Below are positions 7,004 through 17,211 of a stretch of 64,000 bases of DNA, piece by piece (the stretch's first letter is position 1; every line of letters starts with the position of its first letter). The DNA is from Psychroflexus tropicus DSM 15496 (GTDB lineage: Bacteria > Bacteroidota > Bacteroidia > Flavobacteriales > Flavobacteriaceae). Location of the stretch: positions 1 to 64,000 of the forward strand of contig NZ_KB905342.1 in assembly GCF_000378765.1 (NCBI RefSeq). The letters are read 5' to 3'. A program made the translations under genes and the position numbers. A model generated the notes under the pieces. The model had not been told where the DNA came from. It was given only the letters and a program-made list of their open reading frames with translations, and did not search any database.

Positions 7004-8238
7004 AATAGCATAGATTTTGCTTTTTTCAAAGCGGTTATAAAAGCGTCTATTTCTTCTTTTGTGTTATAAAAAGCAAAAGAAGCTCTCACCGTGCCCGGAA
7101 TCTTATAAAACTCCATGATTGGTTGAGCACAATGATGTCCAGTTCTTACAGCTATTCCCATTTTATCTAGTAACGTTCCTATATCATAAGGATGAAGATT
7201 TTCTATGTTAAAAGATAAGACTGCTGTTTTATGTTCTGGTGATGTTCCGTATATAGTTACACCTTCAATTTTTTGAAGTTCTGAAGTTGCATATTTTAAC
7301 AGTTCCATTTCGTAGGCTGCAATCGCATCAAAACCAATGGAGTTCATATAATCTAAAGCCGCTCCAAATGCAATACCACCCGATATGTTTGGTGTTCCTG
7401 CTTCAAATTTATGAGGTAAACCGGCGTAGGTAGTTTTCTCAAAGGTCACTTCTGCAATCATCTCGCCACCACCTTGATAGGGAGGCAGCATATTTAGTAA
7501 GTCCTCTTTACCATATAACATCCCAACCCCCGTGGGGCCACAGATTTTATGAGCAGAAACAGTGTAATAATCTACATCCAGTGCCTGTACATCAGCTTTA
7601 ATATGTGGGGCAGATTGTGCACCGTCTATTAAGACCTTTGCTCCCACATCATGAGCTATTTCTATAATTTCTTTAATAGGGTTTATGGTTCCCAGTGCAT
7701 TGGAAACATGGTTGACAAAGACCAGCTTGGTATTCTCGTTGATAAGCCCTTTGTAGGTTTCCATTTCCAACTCCCCTTTGTGAGACATTGGGATCACTTT
7801 TAAAGTAGCTCCTGTCTTCTGACAAAGGATTTGCCAGGGCACAATATTGGAATGATGTTCCATGGCCGAAACCAGTATTTCATCTTCTGGTTTCAAAATA
7901 GAGGCGTAACCATTTGCCACTAAGTTGATACTGTGCGTTGTTCCTGAGGTTAAAATGATCTCATGCGAATGCTCTGCATTGAAATGCGCTCTTACTTTCT
8001 CTCTTGCAGCTTCGTAAGCATCTGTTGCAATCTGTGATAGAGAGTGTACGCCTCTATGGATATTAGCATTTTTGGTTTCGTAGTAATCTACGATGCAATC
8101 GATAACCTGTTTTGGAGTCTGCGAGGTTGCCGCATTATCAAAATAAACTAAAGGCTTTCCATTGATTTCTCGATGGAGTATAGGAAAATCCTTTCTGATT
8201 TTTTCTATATCTAAAAGTTGTTCAGAAGTATTCGTCAT
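7000..8238 (-). CDS. sufS: SufS group II cysteine desulfurase
   Basis: A PLP enzyme of about 412 residues that takes sulfur from L-cysteine to give a persulfide for SufE. Landmarks in order: the N-terminal YFDNAATSQTP, an AMEHHSN motif, the PLP lysine in SAHKICGPTG, and the catalytic cysteine in RTGHHCAQP near residue 365. The ATG at 8238 is preferred over the GTG 21 bases upstream because homologues begin close to it. It lies between sufD and the META lipoprotein gene, which it overlaps by four bases. Confidence 0.95.
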   Translation of the reverse strand: MTNTSEQLLDIEKIRKDFPILHREINGKPLVYFDNAATSQTPKQVIDCIVDYYETKNANIHRGVHSLSQIATDAYEAAREKVRAHFNAEHSHEIILTSGTTHSINLVANGYASILKPEDEILVSAMEHHSNIVPWQILCQKTGATLKVIPMSHKGELEMETYKGLINENTKLVFVNHVSNALGTINPIKEIIEIAHDVGAKVLIDGAQSAPHIKADVQALDVDYYTVSAHKICGPTGVGMLYGKEDLLNMLPPYQGGGEMIAEVTFEKTTYAGLPHKFEAGTPNISGGIAFGAALDYMNSIGFDAIAAYEMELLKYATSELQKIEGVTIYGTSPEHKTAVLSFNIENLHPYDIGTLLDKMGIAVRTGHHCAQPIMEFYKIPGTVRASFAFYNTKEEIDAFITALKKAKSMLL

Positions 8239-8287
8239 GTTTCTTTTCGTTTTAATCACTTCTAAGCAAGTTGTCTCAATCGTAAGA

Positions 8288-9601
8288 CTACAGGTTGAAA
8301 CCTAATTCAACGCCAAGTTTCAAGGCAATTTGTTTAGTAATTCTTTTTTTGATTTCAGGAATTTTTACACTGCTTAACACATTGTTTGCAAAGGCAAACA
8401 TCATAAGAGCTCTGGCTTCTTTTTCAGGTATACCACGGGTTCTTAAGTAATAAAGTGCTTCATCATCAAGCTGACCAATTGTACAACCATGGCTACATTT
8501 CACATCGTCTGCAAAAATCTCCAGTTGTGGCTTAGAATTACAAGAGGCCGTATCATCAATCAGAATGTTGTTATTGCTTTGAAAAGCATTGGTTTTCTGA
8601 GCTACTTTATCCACCAATACATTACCATTAAAAACCCCAACCGACTTTTCTGAAAAAATTCCTTTATAATCCTGGTGACTTTCACAGTTTGGTTGAGTGT
8701 GATGAACTAGTGTGTTATGATCTACATGTTGCTTACCTTCTAAAATAGTAACTCCCTTTAAAGTGGAATTACAATTTTCTCCATGCTGATAGAACTTGAG
8801 ATTATTTCTAGTGATCTTTCCTCCAAGAGAAAACGTATGAAGTGAACAATTACTGTCACGCTCCTGTTTGATAAAAGTATTATCGATTAGTGAGGAAGTG
8901 ATTTTATCGTTTTGAATCTTGTAATAATCCACGTCAGCGTTCTTACCCACGTAAATTTCTGTAACTGAATTGGTAAGTACAGGGTGCTCAGTTAAGCTTT
9001 GATGTCTTTCTATAATTTGCACTTGAGCTCCATCTTCAGCAATAATTAAGTTTCTTGGCTGAACCATTAAGGCAGCTTCATTGCTAGTAAAGAAATTGAG
9101 CACCTGGATAGGTTTTTCTGCCGCTACATTTTTTGGAATTCTAATGTAAGCGCCTTCACTGGCAAAAGCAGTATTCAAAGAGGTCATGCTTTCCTCTGGC
9201 ACTATTTTGTTGAAGTACTTATTGATAATTGGTTTATACTTTTCCTTATCCAGTGCAGAAGACATCAAACAAGCATCAATCTTATCATGGGTAGTACTCG
9301 ATAAATGCGAAGAAAAAATACCATCCACAAATACAATCGTGTAGGTATCTATATCGTGAATGAAATATTTCTTTACGTCTTTGTAGTCAATAGCATCTTC
9401 TTTCTTCGGAAAAATACTATAATCTTCTTTCAGGATCGAATTTAATGAAGTGTATTTCCATGCTTCCATCTTCTTTGTAGGAAACCCTGTATTTTCAAAA
9501 AATTTAATCGCTTTATTTCTGACTTCATGTATATCATTATCCAGATCTACATGTTCTTCAAAAGCCAGATAGGAAGACATTAATTTATCTTTAAGTTCCA
9601 T
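8288..9601 (-). CDS. sufD: SufD subunit of the Fe-S scaffold
   Basis: The 437-residue protein belongs to the SufB/SufD family. The C-terminal core carries the beta-helix signature around FAEDG-QVQIIERHQ, the conserved DVKCSHGCTIGQLD-EALYYL block with its Cys/His residues, and R-ARALMMFAFAN near the end. SufD pairs with SufB and is engaged by the SufC ATPase. The gene follows sufC after 32 bases. The length is normal for SufD, shorter than SufB as expected. Confidence 0.95.
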   Translation of the reverse strand: MELKDKLMSSYLAFEEHVDLDNDIHEVRNKAIKFFENTGFPTKKMEAWKYTSLNSILKEDYSIFPKKEDAIDYKDVKKYFIHDIDTYTIVFVDGIFSSHLSSTTHDKIDACLMSSALDKEKYKPIINKYFNKIVPEESMTSLNTAFASEGAYIRIPKNVAAEKPIQVLNFFTSNEAALMVQPRNLIIAEDGAQVQIIERHQSLTEHPVLTNSVTEIYVGKNADVDYYKIQNDKITSSLIDNTFIKQERDSNCSLHTFSLGGKITRNNLKFYQHGENCNSTLKGVTILEGKQHVDHNTLVHHTQPNCESHQDYKGIFSEKSVGVFNGNVLVDKVAQKTNAFQSNNNILIDDTASCNSKPQLEIFADDVKCSHGCTIGQLDDEALYYLRTRGIPEKEARALMMFAFANNVLSSVKIPEIKKRITKQIALKLGVELGFNL

Positions 9602-9633
9602 AATTTGAATCTTTTTTGTTTAAACTGAAGGGG

Positions 9634-10395
9634 TTATGAGGACATTTCTGCACGTTCCTCTTTGAGCCAATCATAACCTCTTTCTTCGAGTTCTTTGGCT
9701 AGCTCTTTGCCTCCGGTTTTCACGATTTTACCATCCATCAGTACGTGAACTACATCTGGCACGACGTAATCTAAAAGACGCTGATAGTGTGTAATTACTA
9801 AAGTAGCATTATCCTTAGTCTTTAATCTGTTGACGCCATCAGAAACGATTCTCAACGCATCGATATCAAGACCAGAATCGGTTTCATCCAAAATAGCCAA
9901 CTTAGGCTCAAGCATTGCCATCTGAAAGATTTCATTACGTTTCTTTTCTCCACCAGAAAAACCTTCATTGAGTGATCTGGAAAGGAATTTCCTATCCATT
10001 TCAAGTAGTGCAGATTTTTCACGAATCTTCTTCAACATCTCATTAGCAGGCATATCCTTTTGCCCTCTGGATTTTCTTACCTGGTTGATGGAGGTCTTGA
10101 TAAAGTTCGTTACAGATACTCCAGGGATTTCAACTGGGTATTGAAACGAAAGAAAAATCCCTTTGTGAGCTCTCTCATCTGGAGACAGTTCAGATATATT
10201 TGCTTTTTCAAACAAAATATCACCTTCAGTCACTTCAAAATCTTCATTTCCTGCTATAACTGAAGCCAAAGTACTCTTTCCTGAACCATTGGGTCCCATA
10301 ATAGCATGAACCTCTCCTGGATTAATCTCCAGGTTAATTCCTTTTAATATTTCTTCGCCTTCAACGCTGGCGTGTAGATTTTTTATCTTTAACAT
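9634..10395 (-). CDS. sufC: SufC ABC-type ATPase of the Fe-S scaffold
   Basis: The 253-residue ATPase has the Walker A motif GPNGSGKST (about residues 35-43), a Q-loop ([12 protein letters not shown]) and the SufC-type signature [14 protein letters not shown]. Walker B ([12 protein letters not shown]) is followed by the switch histidine in VITHYQR. SufC powers conformational changes of SufB-SufD during cluster assembly. It lies eight bases downstream of a small lipoprotein gene that separates it from sufB. No transporter permease is near, which fits a cytoplasmic role. Confidence 0.96.
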   Translation of the reverse strand: MLKIKNLHASVEGEEILKGINLEINPGEVHAIMGPNGSGKSTLASVIAGNEDFEVTEGDILFEKANISELSPDERAHKGIFLSFQYPVEIPGVSVTNFIKTSINQVRKSRGQKDMPANEMLKKIREKSALLEMDRKFLSRSLNEGFSGGEKKRNEIFQMAMLEPKLAILDETDSGLDIDALRIVSDGVNRLKTKDNATLVITHYQRLLDYVVPDVVHVLMDGKIVKTGGKELAKELEERGYDWLKEERAEMSS

Positions 10396-10403
10396 AACGT
10401 GTC

Positions 10404-10775
10404 TTATTTATTTAATCTCAAACTATCATCACTCGATGATGGCTGTACTTTAATTATATTTTTAATCTTTATAAGTTCTGGCCAAGCATCTTTTTCAGGA
10501 TTGTCCTGTACACTAGCCTGCAAGGTCACATCGAAGGATGCAAAAGGATCTGAATTTAACTCTTTGGCCTGGGCGATAAGCGTCTTAGCTTTAGCATCCA
10601 TAATCACTCCATAGATACCGTCTTTTTTTTTAAAAACCGCAACAGAATCAGTGTAAATAAATTCGCCAGACAATGTTTGTAAGGATGTTTCATTTGAAGA
10701 CGCCGACTTAGAGTCTGACTGACAACCGGCTAAAACCGATACAAACAAAATCATAAAAACAAGATACTTTTTCAT
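10404..10775 (-). CDS. small lipoprotein of unknown function between sufB and sufC
   Basis: The ATG at 10775 gives a clear lipoprotein signal ([18 protein letters not shown]). The mature region is about 105 residues, starting with a Ser-rich linker, then an all-beta-looking part ([20 protein letters not shown]) and a [10 protein letters not shown] segment. I recognise no domain. It starts seven bases after the sufB stop and ends eight bases before sufC, so it is co-transcribed. Its placement inside the scaffold genes is unexpected for an envelope protein. Confidence 0.8.
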   Translation of the reverse strand: MKKYLVFMILFVSVLAGCQSDSKSASSNETSLQTLSGEFIYTDSVAVFKKKDGIYGVIMDAKAKTLIAQAKELNSDPFASFDVTLQASVQDNPEKDAWPELIKIKNIIKVQPSSSDDSLRLNK

Positions 10776-10782
10776 AGTAAAA

Positions 10783-12228
10783 TTATCCAACAGAACCCTC
10801 TAATGAAATTTCAAGTAATTTCTGTGCTTCCACTGCAAATTCCATAGGAAGTTTATTTAACACCTCTTTACTGAATCCATTCACGATTAAAGCAATAGCC
10901 TTTTCTGTATCGATACCACGTTGATTACAATAAAAGATTTGATCTTCCCCAATTTTACTAGTTGTCGCCTCATGCTCGACCTGAGCAGATTTATTTTTAG
11001 CTTCAATATACGGGAAGGTATGTGCTCCACATTTATTACCCATTAAGAGGGAATCGCACTGAGAAAAGTTTCTTGCATTTTCTGCACGTTTATTGATTTG
11101 AACCAAACCTCTATAGCTGTTTTGAGATTTACCAGCTGAGATTCCTTTAGATATAATAGTACTTTTGGTATTTTTACCTAGGTGCACCATTTTTGTTCCA
11201 GTATCTGCCTGCTGAAAATTATTAGTGACCGCGATAGAATAAAATTCTCCAGTGGAGTTATCCCCTTTCAAAATACAACTTGGATACTTCCAGGTTACTG
11301 CAGAGCCCGTTTCTACCTGAGTCCAGCTTATTTTTGCATTTTTTTCGCAAAGTCCACGTTTAGTTACGAAGTTAAATACTCCACCTTTACCTTCTTTATC
11401 ACCAGGATACCAGTTTTGAACGGTAGAGTATTTTATCTCTGCGTTATCTAGTGCTACTAGTTCAACTACTGCAGCATGAAGTTGATTTTCATCCCTTGAT
11501 GGAGCAGTACAACCCTCTAGGTAACTTACATAACTAGAATCTTCTGCAATCACCAGAGTTCTTTCAAACTGACCGGTTCCTGCTTGGTTAATTCTAAAAT
11601 AAGTGGACAATTCCATAGGGCATTTTACCCCTTTTGGAATGTAACAAAATGACCCATCACTAAATACAGCAGAATTTAAAGCGGCAAAAAAGTTATCTTT
11701 GTGCGGCACAACTGATCCTATATATTTTTTCACCAATTCTGGGTGCTCCTTAATCGCTTCTGAAATGGAGCAAAAGATAATCCCTTTTTCTGCTAGTGTT
11801 TTTTTGAATGTTGTAGTAACCGAAACAGAGTCCATAACCACATCCATGGCAACTCCTGCTAATTTTTTCTGCTCATCTATAGAAATACCAAGTTTTTTGA
11901 AGGTCTCCAGCATTTCTGGATCTACTTCATCTAAACTATCGTATTTAGGTTTTGTATTTGGTGCAGAATAGTAAGAGATAGCCTGATAGTTTGGTTTTTC
12001 ATAACCAATATTAGCCCAGTTAGGCTCTTCCATGGTTAACCAGTGTCTATAAGCATCCAGCCTCCACTGTGTCATCCATTCTGGCTCTCCTTTTTTCTTA
12101 GAGATACCTATAACTACATCTTCATTGAGCCCAGGAGGAAATGTATCTGCATCCATCTCCGTGTAAAATCCATATTCGTATTCTTTATTCTGAAGCTCTT
12201 TCTCAAGTTCTTGTTCTGTATAAGCCAT
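10783..12228 (-). CDS. sufB: SufB subunit of the Fe-S scaffold
   Basis: The 481-residue SufB is the main scaffold on which the nascent cluster is built with SufC and SufD. Conserved stretches include [20 protein letters not shown], the [19 protein letters not shown] block with the conserved Cys, the QNWYPGD motif, and the C-terminal [22 protein letters not shown]. It lies 15 bases after sufA and precedes the small lipoprotein gene. Length and motifs are standard. Confidence 0.96.
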   Translation of the reverse strand: MAYTEQELEKELQNKEYEYGFYTEMDADTFPPGLNEDVVIGISKKKGEPEWMTQWRLDAYRHWLTMEEPNWANIGYEKPNYQAISYYSAPNTKPKYDSLDEVDPEMLETFKKLGISIDEQKKLAGVAMDVVMDSVSVTTTFKKTLAEKGIIFCSISEAIKEHPELVKKYIGSVVPHKDNFFAALNSAVFSDGSFCYIPKGVKCPMELSTYFRINQAGTGQFERTLVIAEDSSYVSYLEGCTAPSRDENQLHAAVVELVALDNAEIKYSTVQNWYPGDKEGKGGVFNFVTKRGLCEKNAKISWTQVETGSAVTWKYPSCILKGDNSTGEFYSIAVTNNFQQADTGTKMVHLGKNTKSTIISKGISAGKSQNSYRGLVQINKRAENARNFSQCDSLLMGNKCGAHTFPYIEAKNKSAQVEHEATTSKIGEDQIFYCNQRGIDTEKAIALIVNGFSKEVLNKLPMEFAVEAQKLLEISLEGSVG

Positions 12229-12243
12229 AATTTTTGTTTTAAA

Positions 12244-12573
12244 TTAAAGTGAAAAACTTTCACCGCAACCACATGTTCTTTGTGCATTTGGATTATTAAA
12301 TACAAATCCTTTTCCATTCAATCCTCCAGAATATTCTAGAGTCGTTCCTACAAGATATAAGAAACTACTTTTATTCACAATGATTTTGACATCATTATCT
12401 TCAAAAACCTTATCTTCTTCTAATTTGGTTTGATCAAAATTTAACTCATATGATAAACCCGAACAGCCACCGCTTTTCACACCGACTCTTACGTAGTGAT
12501 CTTTAACGTTAAAGCCGTCTTCTGCCATTAAATTAGCAATTTTTTGCTTGGCTGTTTCACTAACTTTAATCAT
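12244..12573 (-). CDS. sufA: SufA/IscA-type Fe-S carrier protein
   Basis: The 109-residue A-type carrier has the three invariant cysteines: one in SGGCSGLSYEL (about residue 37) and two in CGCGESFSL at the C-terminus. These proteins take clusters from SufBCD and hand them to targets. It is the first gene of the operon, just behind a good promoter (12602-12609). Distinguishing SufA from ErpA or IscA by sequence alone is not certain; the name follows the operon. Confidence 0.92.
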   Translation of the reverse strand: MIKVSETAKQKIANLMAEDGFNVKDHYVRVGVKSGGCSGLSYELNFDQTKLEEDKVFEDNDVKIIVNKSSFLYLVGTTLEYSGGLNGKGFVFNNPNAQRTCGCGESFSL

Positions 12574-12601
12574 AATTAATAGATTAATTCTAAATTGAGT
12601 A

Positions 12602-12609
12602 CAAAGATA
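12602..12609 (-). promoter_or_regulatory. suf operon promoter -7 element
   Basis: Read on the minus strand the sequence is TATCTTTG, an exact TAnnTTTG. It stands about 28 bases upstream of the sufA ATG, giving a short leader. A convincing -33 TTG is not visible. No clear binding site for an IscR- or Fur-type regulator was recognised. Confidence 0.55.
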
Positions 12610-12747
12610 GGATTTAAGCCTCTATTCACCATATCACTTAACATAATTATTTAGAATGTATGCTATAAGATTTCCTTATCTAAGAGGAGGTCTAAAGCCC
12701 ACGTTCTCAAACCCATTCAACTCAAATTAGTTGAAAAAGTTCTGCAA

Positions 12748-13215
12748 TTATTTAGACAAAATGATTTGAGCATTTTCTATGGCTTCTGCAATAGATTTTT
12801 GCATTTCCTCAGCAGATTTATACTGGGCATCTAGAAGTCGCATTTTAGCCATAATACTATCTTTATCCTGAGTTTCGAGCCCTCTATTGATTTCGGTTCT
12901 GGAAAACGAATCACTAAAATTTTTCATCCAGGACATCATAAGGTCATGTGCTTGCTTAAGATTAGCGATGGCATTGTTGTGAAGCTCTAACTTTTCAACA
13001 TCAACCTCTTCAGCCTTTTGAAGCTCTTCTTTTTGAGTCTCTAATTCGGTTATCAAAGTGTTGATTTTACTCATTCTCGGCATCACATCGTCATGAATTT
13101 TGATGGTTTCTTCCATTTGTTTATCAAAGGCTTTAGCTTCTTCCGTTTTCCCTTGTTGGCATGAAATTGAAAAAATAACAAATACTAAGCTTAATAATTT
13201 TATTGTAGTCTTCAT
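12748..13215 (-). CDS. coiled-coil lipoprotein, unknown
   Basis: A lipoprotein signal (VFVIFSISC) precedes about 135 residues that are almost entirely charged and helical, with heptad-like stretches (LITELETQKEELQKAEEVDV and EEMQKSIAEAIENAQ). Similar proteins in Bacteroidota are often mis-named viral A-type inclusion proteins. It lies 11 bases downstream of dprA on the same strand and may be read with it. No biochemical role can be assigned. Confidence 0.75.
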   Translation of the reverse strand: MKTTIKLLSLVFVIFSISCQQGKTEEAKAFDKQMEETIKIHDDVMPRMSKINTLITELETQKEELQKAEEVDVEKLELHNNAIANLKQAHDLMMSWMKNFSDSFSRTEINRGLETQDKDSIMAKMRLLDAQYKSAEEMQKSIAEAIENAQIILSK

Positions 13216-13226
13216 TCTATAATATT

Positions 13227-14330
13227 TTAAATGATTTCAAATTGCTTACCCGGCAAAGGACGCACACATCCCGACAACTCAAGACTAATCAGGATGGAGG
13301 CTAACTTATGCGTAGGCAAACTACACTTCAAAGATAAGGTATCAAGTTCTGCTTTACCAATTTCTCTTAAGGTTTCGACAACCAACTGCTCTTCTGAAGA
13401 TAAATCGACAAACAATTGAGTTTGTTTGTTGTCTTTTTCAGAACTCACATCCCAGTTTAGAAAGTAAATCAAATCTGCTGCACTCGTAATCATTTGAGCT
13501 TTTTGTTGTTTGATTAGCATGTTGCATCCCCTGCTAAATTTATCATGAGGACGACCAGGTACGGCAAAAACTTCCCGATTGTAGGAATTCGCAATGTCTG
13601 CAGTGACCAAGGAACCCCCTTTCTCTGCGCTTTCAATAACTAGGGTTGCTTCACTTAGACCAGCCACTATCCGATTTCTGCTTAGGAAGTTTTTTCTATC
13701 AAATGTATTATGACTACAGAAATCTGTATAGAAACCACCATTATGTTCAATAGCTTCCACATACTTTTGATGCACTTTAGGATAAATTTGATCCAATCCA
13801 TGGGCTAAACAAGCAACAGTCTGAAGATTATTATCTATCGCTGCCTTGTGAGCAACAATATCGGTACCGTAAGCCAATCCTGAGACTATAACTGGATTGA
13901 TAGGTGCTAGATCATTGATTAGCTTTTCACAGAAAGCAATGCCTTGACTACTGATTTGGCGAGTCCCTACAACACTTAAAATAGGCTTATTTTTTAAATT
14001 GATATTGCCTCTGGAAAACAGTAATATTGGTCCATCAATACATTGTTTTAGACGAGAAGGATAATCTTCATCTTTATAATAATGAACCTTGATTTGATGA
14101 TCTTCTATGAATTGGAGTTCTTGCTCTGCCTCTTTTAAGTTAGCGGTATCTTTCAAGCTCTGCAAACGCTTTTTACCAATACCCTCTACAAAAGCAAGTT
14201 CTTCATCTTTAGCTTGAAAGAGGCGTGTTGCGCTTCCAAAATGCTCCAGTAACTTTTTGGCATTGATTTGTCCAATACCAGAAAGGTTTTGCAACACCAA
14301 CAAGTTAAGGAGTTCTTGATTTTGTATCAT
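13227..14330 (-). CDS. dprA: DNA-processing protein DprA
   Basis: The 367-residue protein protects incoming single-stranded DNA and loads RecA during natural transformation. The start is set at the ATG at 14330, giving the normal N-terminus MIQNQELLNLLVLQNLSGIG; the longer frame lies inside the antiporter gene. An N-terminal helix-hairpin-helix region (GIGQINAKKLLEHFG, GIGKKRLQSL) is followed by the Rossmann core with SVVGTRQISSQG, VSGLAYGTD and the GGSLVTAD-ANSYNREVFAVPG signature. A C-terminal winged-helix (DprA_WH) part ends the protein. It starts seven bases after the antiporter stop. Confidence 0.95.
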   Translation of the reverse strand: MIQNQELLNLLVLQNLSGIGQINAKKLLEHFGSATRLFQAKDEELAFVEGIGKKRLQSLKDTANLKEAEQELQFIEDHQIKVHYYKDEDYPSRLKQCIDGPILLFSRGNINLKNKPILSVVGTRQISSQGIAFCEKLINDLAPINPVIVSGLAYGTDIVAHKAAIDNNLQTVACLAHGLDQIYPKVHQKYVEAIEHNGGFYTDFCSHNTFDRKNFLSRNRIVAGLSEATLVIESAEKGGSLVTADIANSYNREVFAVPGRPHDKFSRGCNMLIKQQKAQMITSAADLIYFLNWDVSSEKDNKQTQLFVDLSSEEQLVVETLREIGKAELDTLSLKCSLPTHKLASILISLELSGCVRPLPGKQFEII

Positions 14331-14337
14331 GAGAAAT

Positions 14338-16239
14338 TTAAGACTCGTTTTCCATATTCTCTCTTTCCTTTGCTTTTTGCTTTTTGAGAGATTGCTCCTC
14401 CACCACCTTCTTGGAAGGTTCTTTTTTGAAGGACTTACCAAGGTAAACCAACTTTGATTCTGACTCGACTTCAACCGATTTGGTGTCATTTGGCAGAATA
14501 TCTAATTTACCATCTGGTGATTTTATAAACAAAGGAATAATTTCAGACTCTACCTTACTTATTTCGATGAGTCCCTGGAAGTGTTCATTAGAGTTTAAAT
14601 TAATTTCATGAATTTCAGGGTATTTCCGCGTTAGATTAACCAGCTTTATGTAATCATCGGTTTGAGAAAACAACCCATCTTTAGGATTGTTTTCTGGATC
14701 TTCCATCTCTTCTGAAGATATCACTCGAAAGGTTCCCTGCTCACCAAATTGCTTTGAAAAATTTTCAATCGCTTTTTTATTGACGGCTGTGTTTCCGGTT
14801 AACGCCATAAGATAACCCACATCGCTAAGTTCTACATTATCGATTAAGTCATCAGAATAAATATTAGCATTGATGGCGTCGATGCCCATTTCTTTAGCCT
14901 TATCGATGTTACTTTTGTTATTATCAACAATCACAACATGCCTTTCATTGTCTCTTAAGTATTTGGCTATAATCCTCGAAAAGGAAGACGATCCTACAAT
15001 TAGTATACCTTGAGAATCTCTTAAGAATACACCCACCAATTTGGCGAAGGATCTTGCAGTGGTTGCATTAAGAAGGACTGTCCCTAAAACGATTACAAAG
15101 ACCAAGGGCGTTATTAATTCTGCATTGGTCACATTTTGATCGACTAATTTTAATCCAAAAAGTGACGCCACCCCAGCAGCTACAATACCTCGCGGTCCTA
15201 CCCAGCTAATGAAAAGTTTTTCTCTGGTTTCCAGAGTAGATTTATAACTGCTCAAAAACACACCCAATGGCCGCACCACGAAGACCACCACAGCAAAAAG
15301 AATTAGGGTTTCCCAATTGATCACCATGAGCAGGTTCTCAAAATTGATGTTGGCTGCTAGTAAAATAAACAGGATGGAAATGAGCAGAACACTTAAAGAT
15401 TCTTTGAAATATAATAGTTCTTTAAGGTTAGGTAAATTGGTATTCCCCATAATTATTCCCATAACTACGACAGCTAATAATCCGCTTTCATGTGCAAAAT
15501 GATCTGCCAGTACAAAAACACCGAGTACAGTTGCCAGTGTAAAAACATTCAGCAAATAGTGAGGAATGATTTTGGATTTAATAGAAAAGGCCAATGCTTT
15601 TGCAAAGGTAAATCCAAAGGTGAAACCGAATAGAACAATCTTCCCAAATTCGATTAAAGCAGTGGTCGTAAAAGCCTCTCCTCCACCCGCGGAGATAAAT
15701 TCAAACACCAAAACCGCAACCAAGGCACCGATAGGATCTATTAAGATGCCTTCCCATTTCAAAATGGTAGACACATCTTTTTTCAGTGGAATATTTCTCA
15801 AAATAGGAGTGATTACGGTTGGACCAGTAACAATGATAAGTCCTGAAAACAACAGAGAAATTTGCCAGCTTAAACCAAGAATCCAGTGAGCTGCCATCCC
15901 GGCGCCCACAAAGGTTATGATAACAGCAACCGTGATTAGTTTGACAATGACAGGCCCTACATTTAATATTTCACCGCGTCTAAGCGTAAGGCCTCCTTCA
16001 AATAAGATAATTCCTATGGCTAATGAAACAAAGTAAAAAAGACTCTCCCCTGGAAACAGTCCTGACTCTCCATTCCAAATAGGCTCTATAAGCTTGGAAC
16101 CATCGGCAGTATAAAGCGAAGCTATGGGGCCTACCAGAAGTCCTATGAGTATAAGAGGTAAGATCGCAGGAATTTTGAAACGCCATGCAAACCACTGTGC
16201 CAAAATCCCAAGTATAATTATTCCTGCTAATTCGATCAT
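14338..16239 (-). CDS. cation/proton antiporter (CPA family) with RCK domain
   Basis: The 633-residue protein has about twelve membrane segments in residues 1-395, with GLLVGPIAS, VTGPTVITPIL and WVGPRGIVAAGVASLFG as typical CPA1/NhaP-type motifs. It is followed by a cytoplasmic nucleotide-binding RCK/TrkA-N-like domain (GILIVGSSSFSRIIAKYLRD, VIVDNNKSNIDKAKEMGIDA). A charged Lys/Glu-rich tail ends the protein. It probably exchanges Na+ or K+ for H+ at the inner membrane with ligand gating through the RCK part. It is followed closely by dprA; the functional link is not obvious. Confidence 0.88.
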   Translation of the reverse strand: MIELAGIIILGILAQWFAWRFKIPAILPLILIGLLVGPIASLYTADGSKLIEPIWNGESGLFPGESLFYFVSLAIGIILFEGGLTLRRGEILNVGPVIVKLITVAVIITFVGAGMAAHWILGLSWQISLLFSGLIIVTGPTVITPILRNIPLKKDVSTILKWEGILIDPIGALVAVLVFEFISAGGGEAFTTTALIEFGKIVLFGFTFGFTFAKALAFSIKSKIIPHYLLNVFTLATVLGVFVLADHFAHESGLLAVVVMGIIMGNTNLPNLKELLYFKESLSVLLISILFILLAANINFENLLMVINWETLILFAVVVFVVRPLGVFLSSYKSTLETREKLFISWVGPRGIVAAGVASLFGLKLVDQNVTNAELITPLVFVIVLGTVLLNATTARSFAKLVGVFLRDSQGILIVGSSSFSRIIAKYLRDNERHVVIVDNNKSNIDKAKEMGIDAINANIYSDDLIDNVELSDVGYLMALTGNTAVNKKAIENFSKQFGEQGTFRVISSEEMEDPENNPKDGLFSQTDDYIKLVNLTRKYPEIHEINLNSNEHFQGLIEISKVESEIIPLFIKSPDGKLDILPNDTKSVEVESESKLVYLGKSFKKEPSKKVVEEQSLKKQKAKERENMENES

Positions 16240-16335
16240 AAAAAGTTAAATTTGAGTCGTTAAAAATAGCATAATCCAAAAGACTCGAATTTCAAAGTTA
16301 AGACTCTTTTAGTATTTTGCCTTAAAATAATCTCT

Positions 16336-17196
16336 ATGACTTTATACCCAATAGAAACTGGTCACTTTAAACTTGATGGCGGAGCAATGTTTGGAGTGGT
16401 TCCAAAATCACTCTGGCAACGCACCAATCCTGCAGACAACAACAATATGATAGACATTGCAGCGACCAGCTTACTCATTGAAGATGGAAAGCAGCTCACC
16501 CTTATCGATACGGGTCTTGGTAATAAACAAAGCGAAAAATTCTTTAGTCATTACCACCGATGGGGAGATCATAGCATTGACAAGTCTTTAAAAAAACACG
16601 GATTTCATAGAAACGATATTACTGATGTGTTTATGACTCACCTGCACTTCGATCATTGCGGAGGCAGCATACAGTGGAATAAAGACAGAACAGGATACGA
16701 ACCTGCATTTAAAAATGCTAAATTCTGGACCAATCATGAACATTGGGATTGGGCTATTCACCCAAACGATAGAGAAAAGGCATCTTTCCTCAAGGAAAAC
16801 CTGTTACCAATGCAGGAATCTGGTCAGCTAAATTTTCTAGAACGCTCTGAGAATCGTCATTTTTACAAAGAATTTGGGTTTGAAGTATTATTTGTAGATG
16901 GCCATACGGATAAGCAAATGATACCTATAATAGATTATAAGGGGAAAAAGCTGGTGTTCGCAGCAGATTTACTCCCTACGGCTGGGCATATTCCTTTACC
17001 CTTTGTAATGGGTTACGATACGAGACCACTAGAAACCCTGAAGGAGAAAAAACTATTTTTGAACGAGGCTGTAGAAAAGGACTATTATATTTTTTTAGAA
17101 CATGATGCTCATAATGAGATCATCAATTTAAAGACTACTGAAAAAGGGCCCCGACTCGACTCCAAATTCACATTTAAAGAACTTTTTACAAATTAA
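16336..17196 (+). CDS. MBL-fold metallohydrolase
   Basis: This 286-residue metallo-beta-lactamase-fold enzyme carries the metal motif THLHFDHCGG (about residues 107-116), a later VDGHTDKQM His, the bridging Asp in LVFAADLLPT, and a final His in LEHDAH. Overall layout resembles the lactonase/RNase Z-like group of hydrolases acting on small molecules. No signal peptide. It is transcribed away from the antiporter gene and lies 15 bases upstream of the subtilisin-like gene. The substrate cannot be told. Confidence 0.87.
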   Translation: MTLYPIETGHFKLDGGAMFGVVPKSLWQRTNPADNNNMIDIAATSLLIEDGKQLTLIDTGLGNKQSEKFFSHYHRWGDHSIDKSLKKHGFHRNDITDVFMTHLHFDHCGGSIQWNKDRTGYEPAFKNAKFWTNHEHWDWAIHPNDREKASFLKENLLPMQESGQLNFLERSENRHFYKEFGFEVLFVDGHTDKQMIPIIDYKGKKLVFAADLLPTAGHIPLPFVMGYDTRPLETLKEKKLFLNEAVEKDYYIFLEHDAHNEIINLKTTEKGPRLDSKFTFKELFTN

Positions 17197-17211
17197 TTTC
17201 AATAATAACAG

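Noticed and set aside
15998-16279. 93-codon frame overlapping the antiporter start
   Set aside because: It is in another frame of the antiporter gene with no signal or domain.
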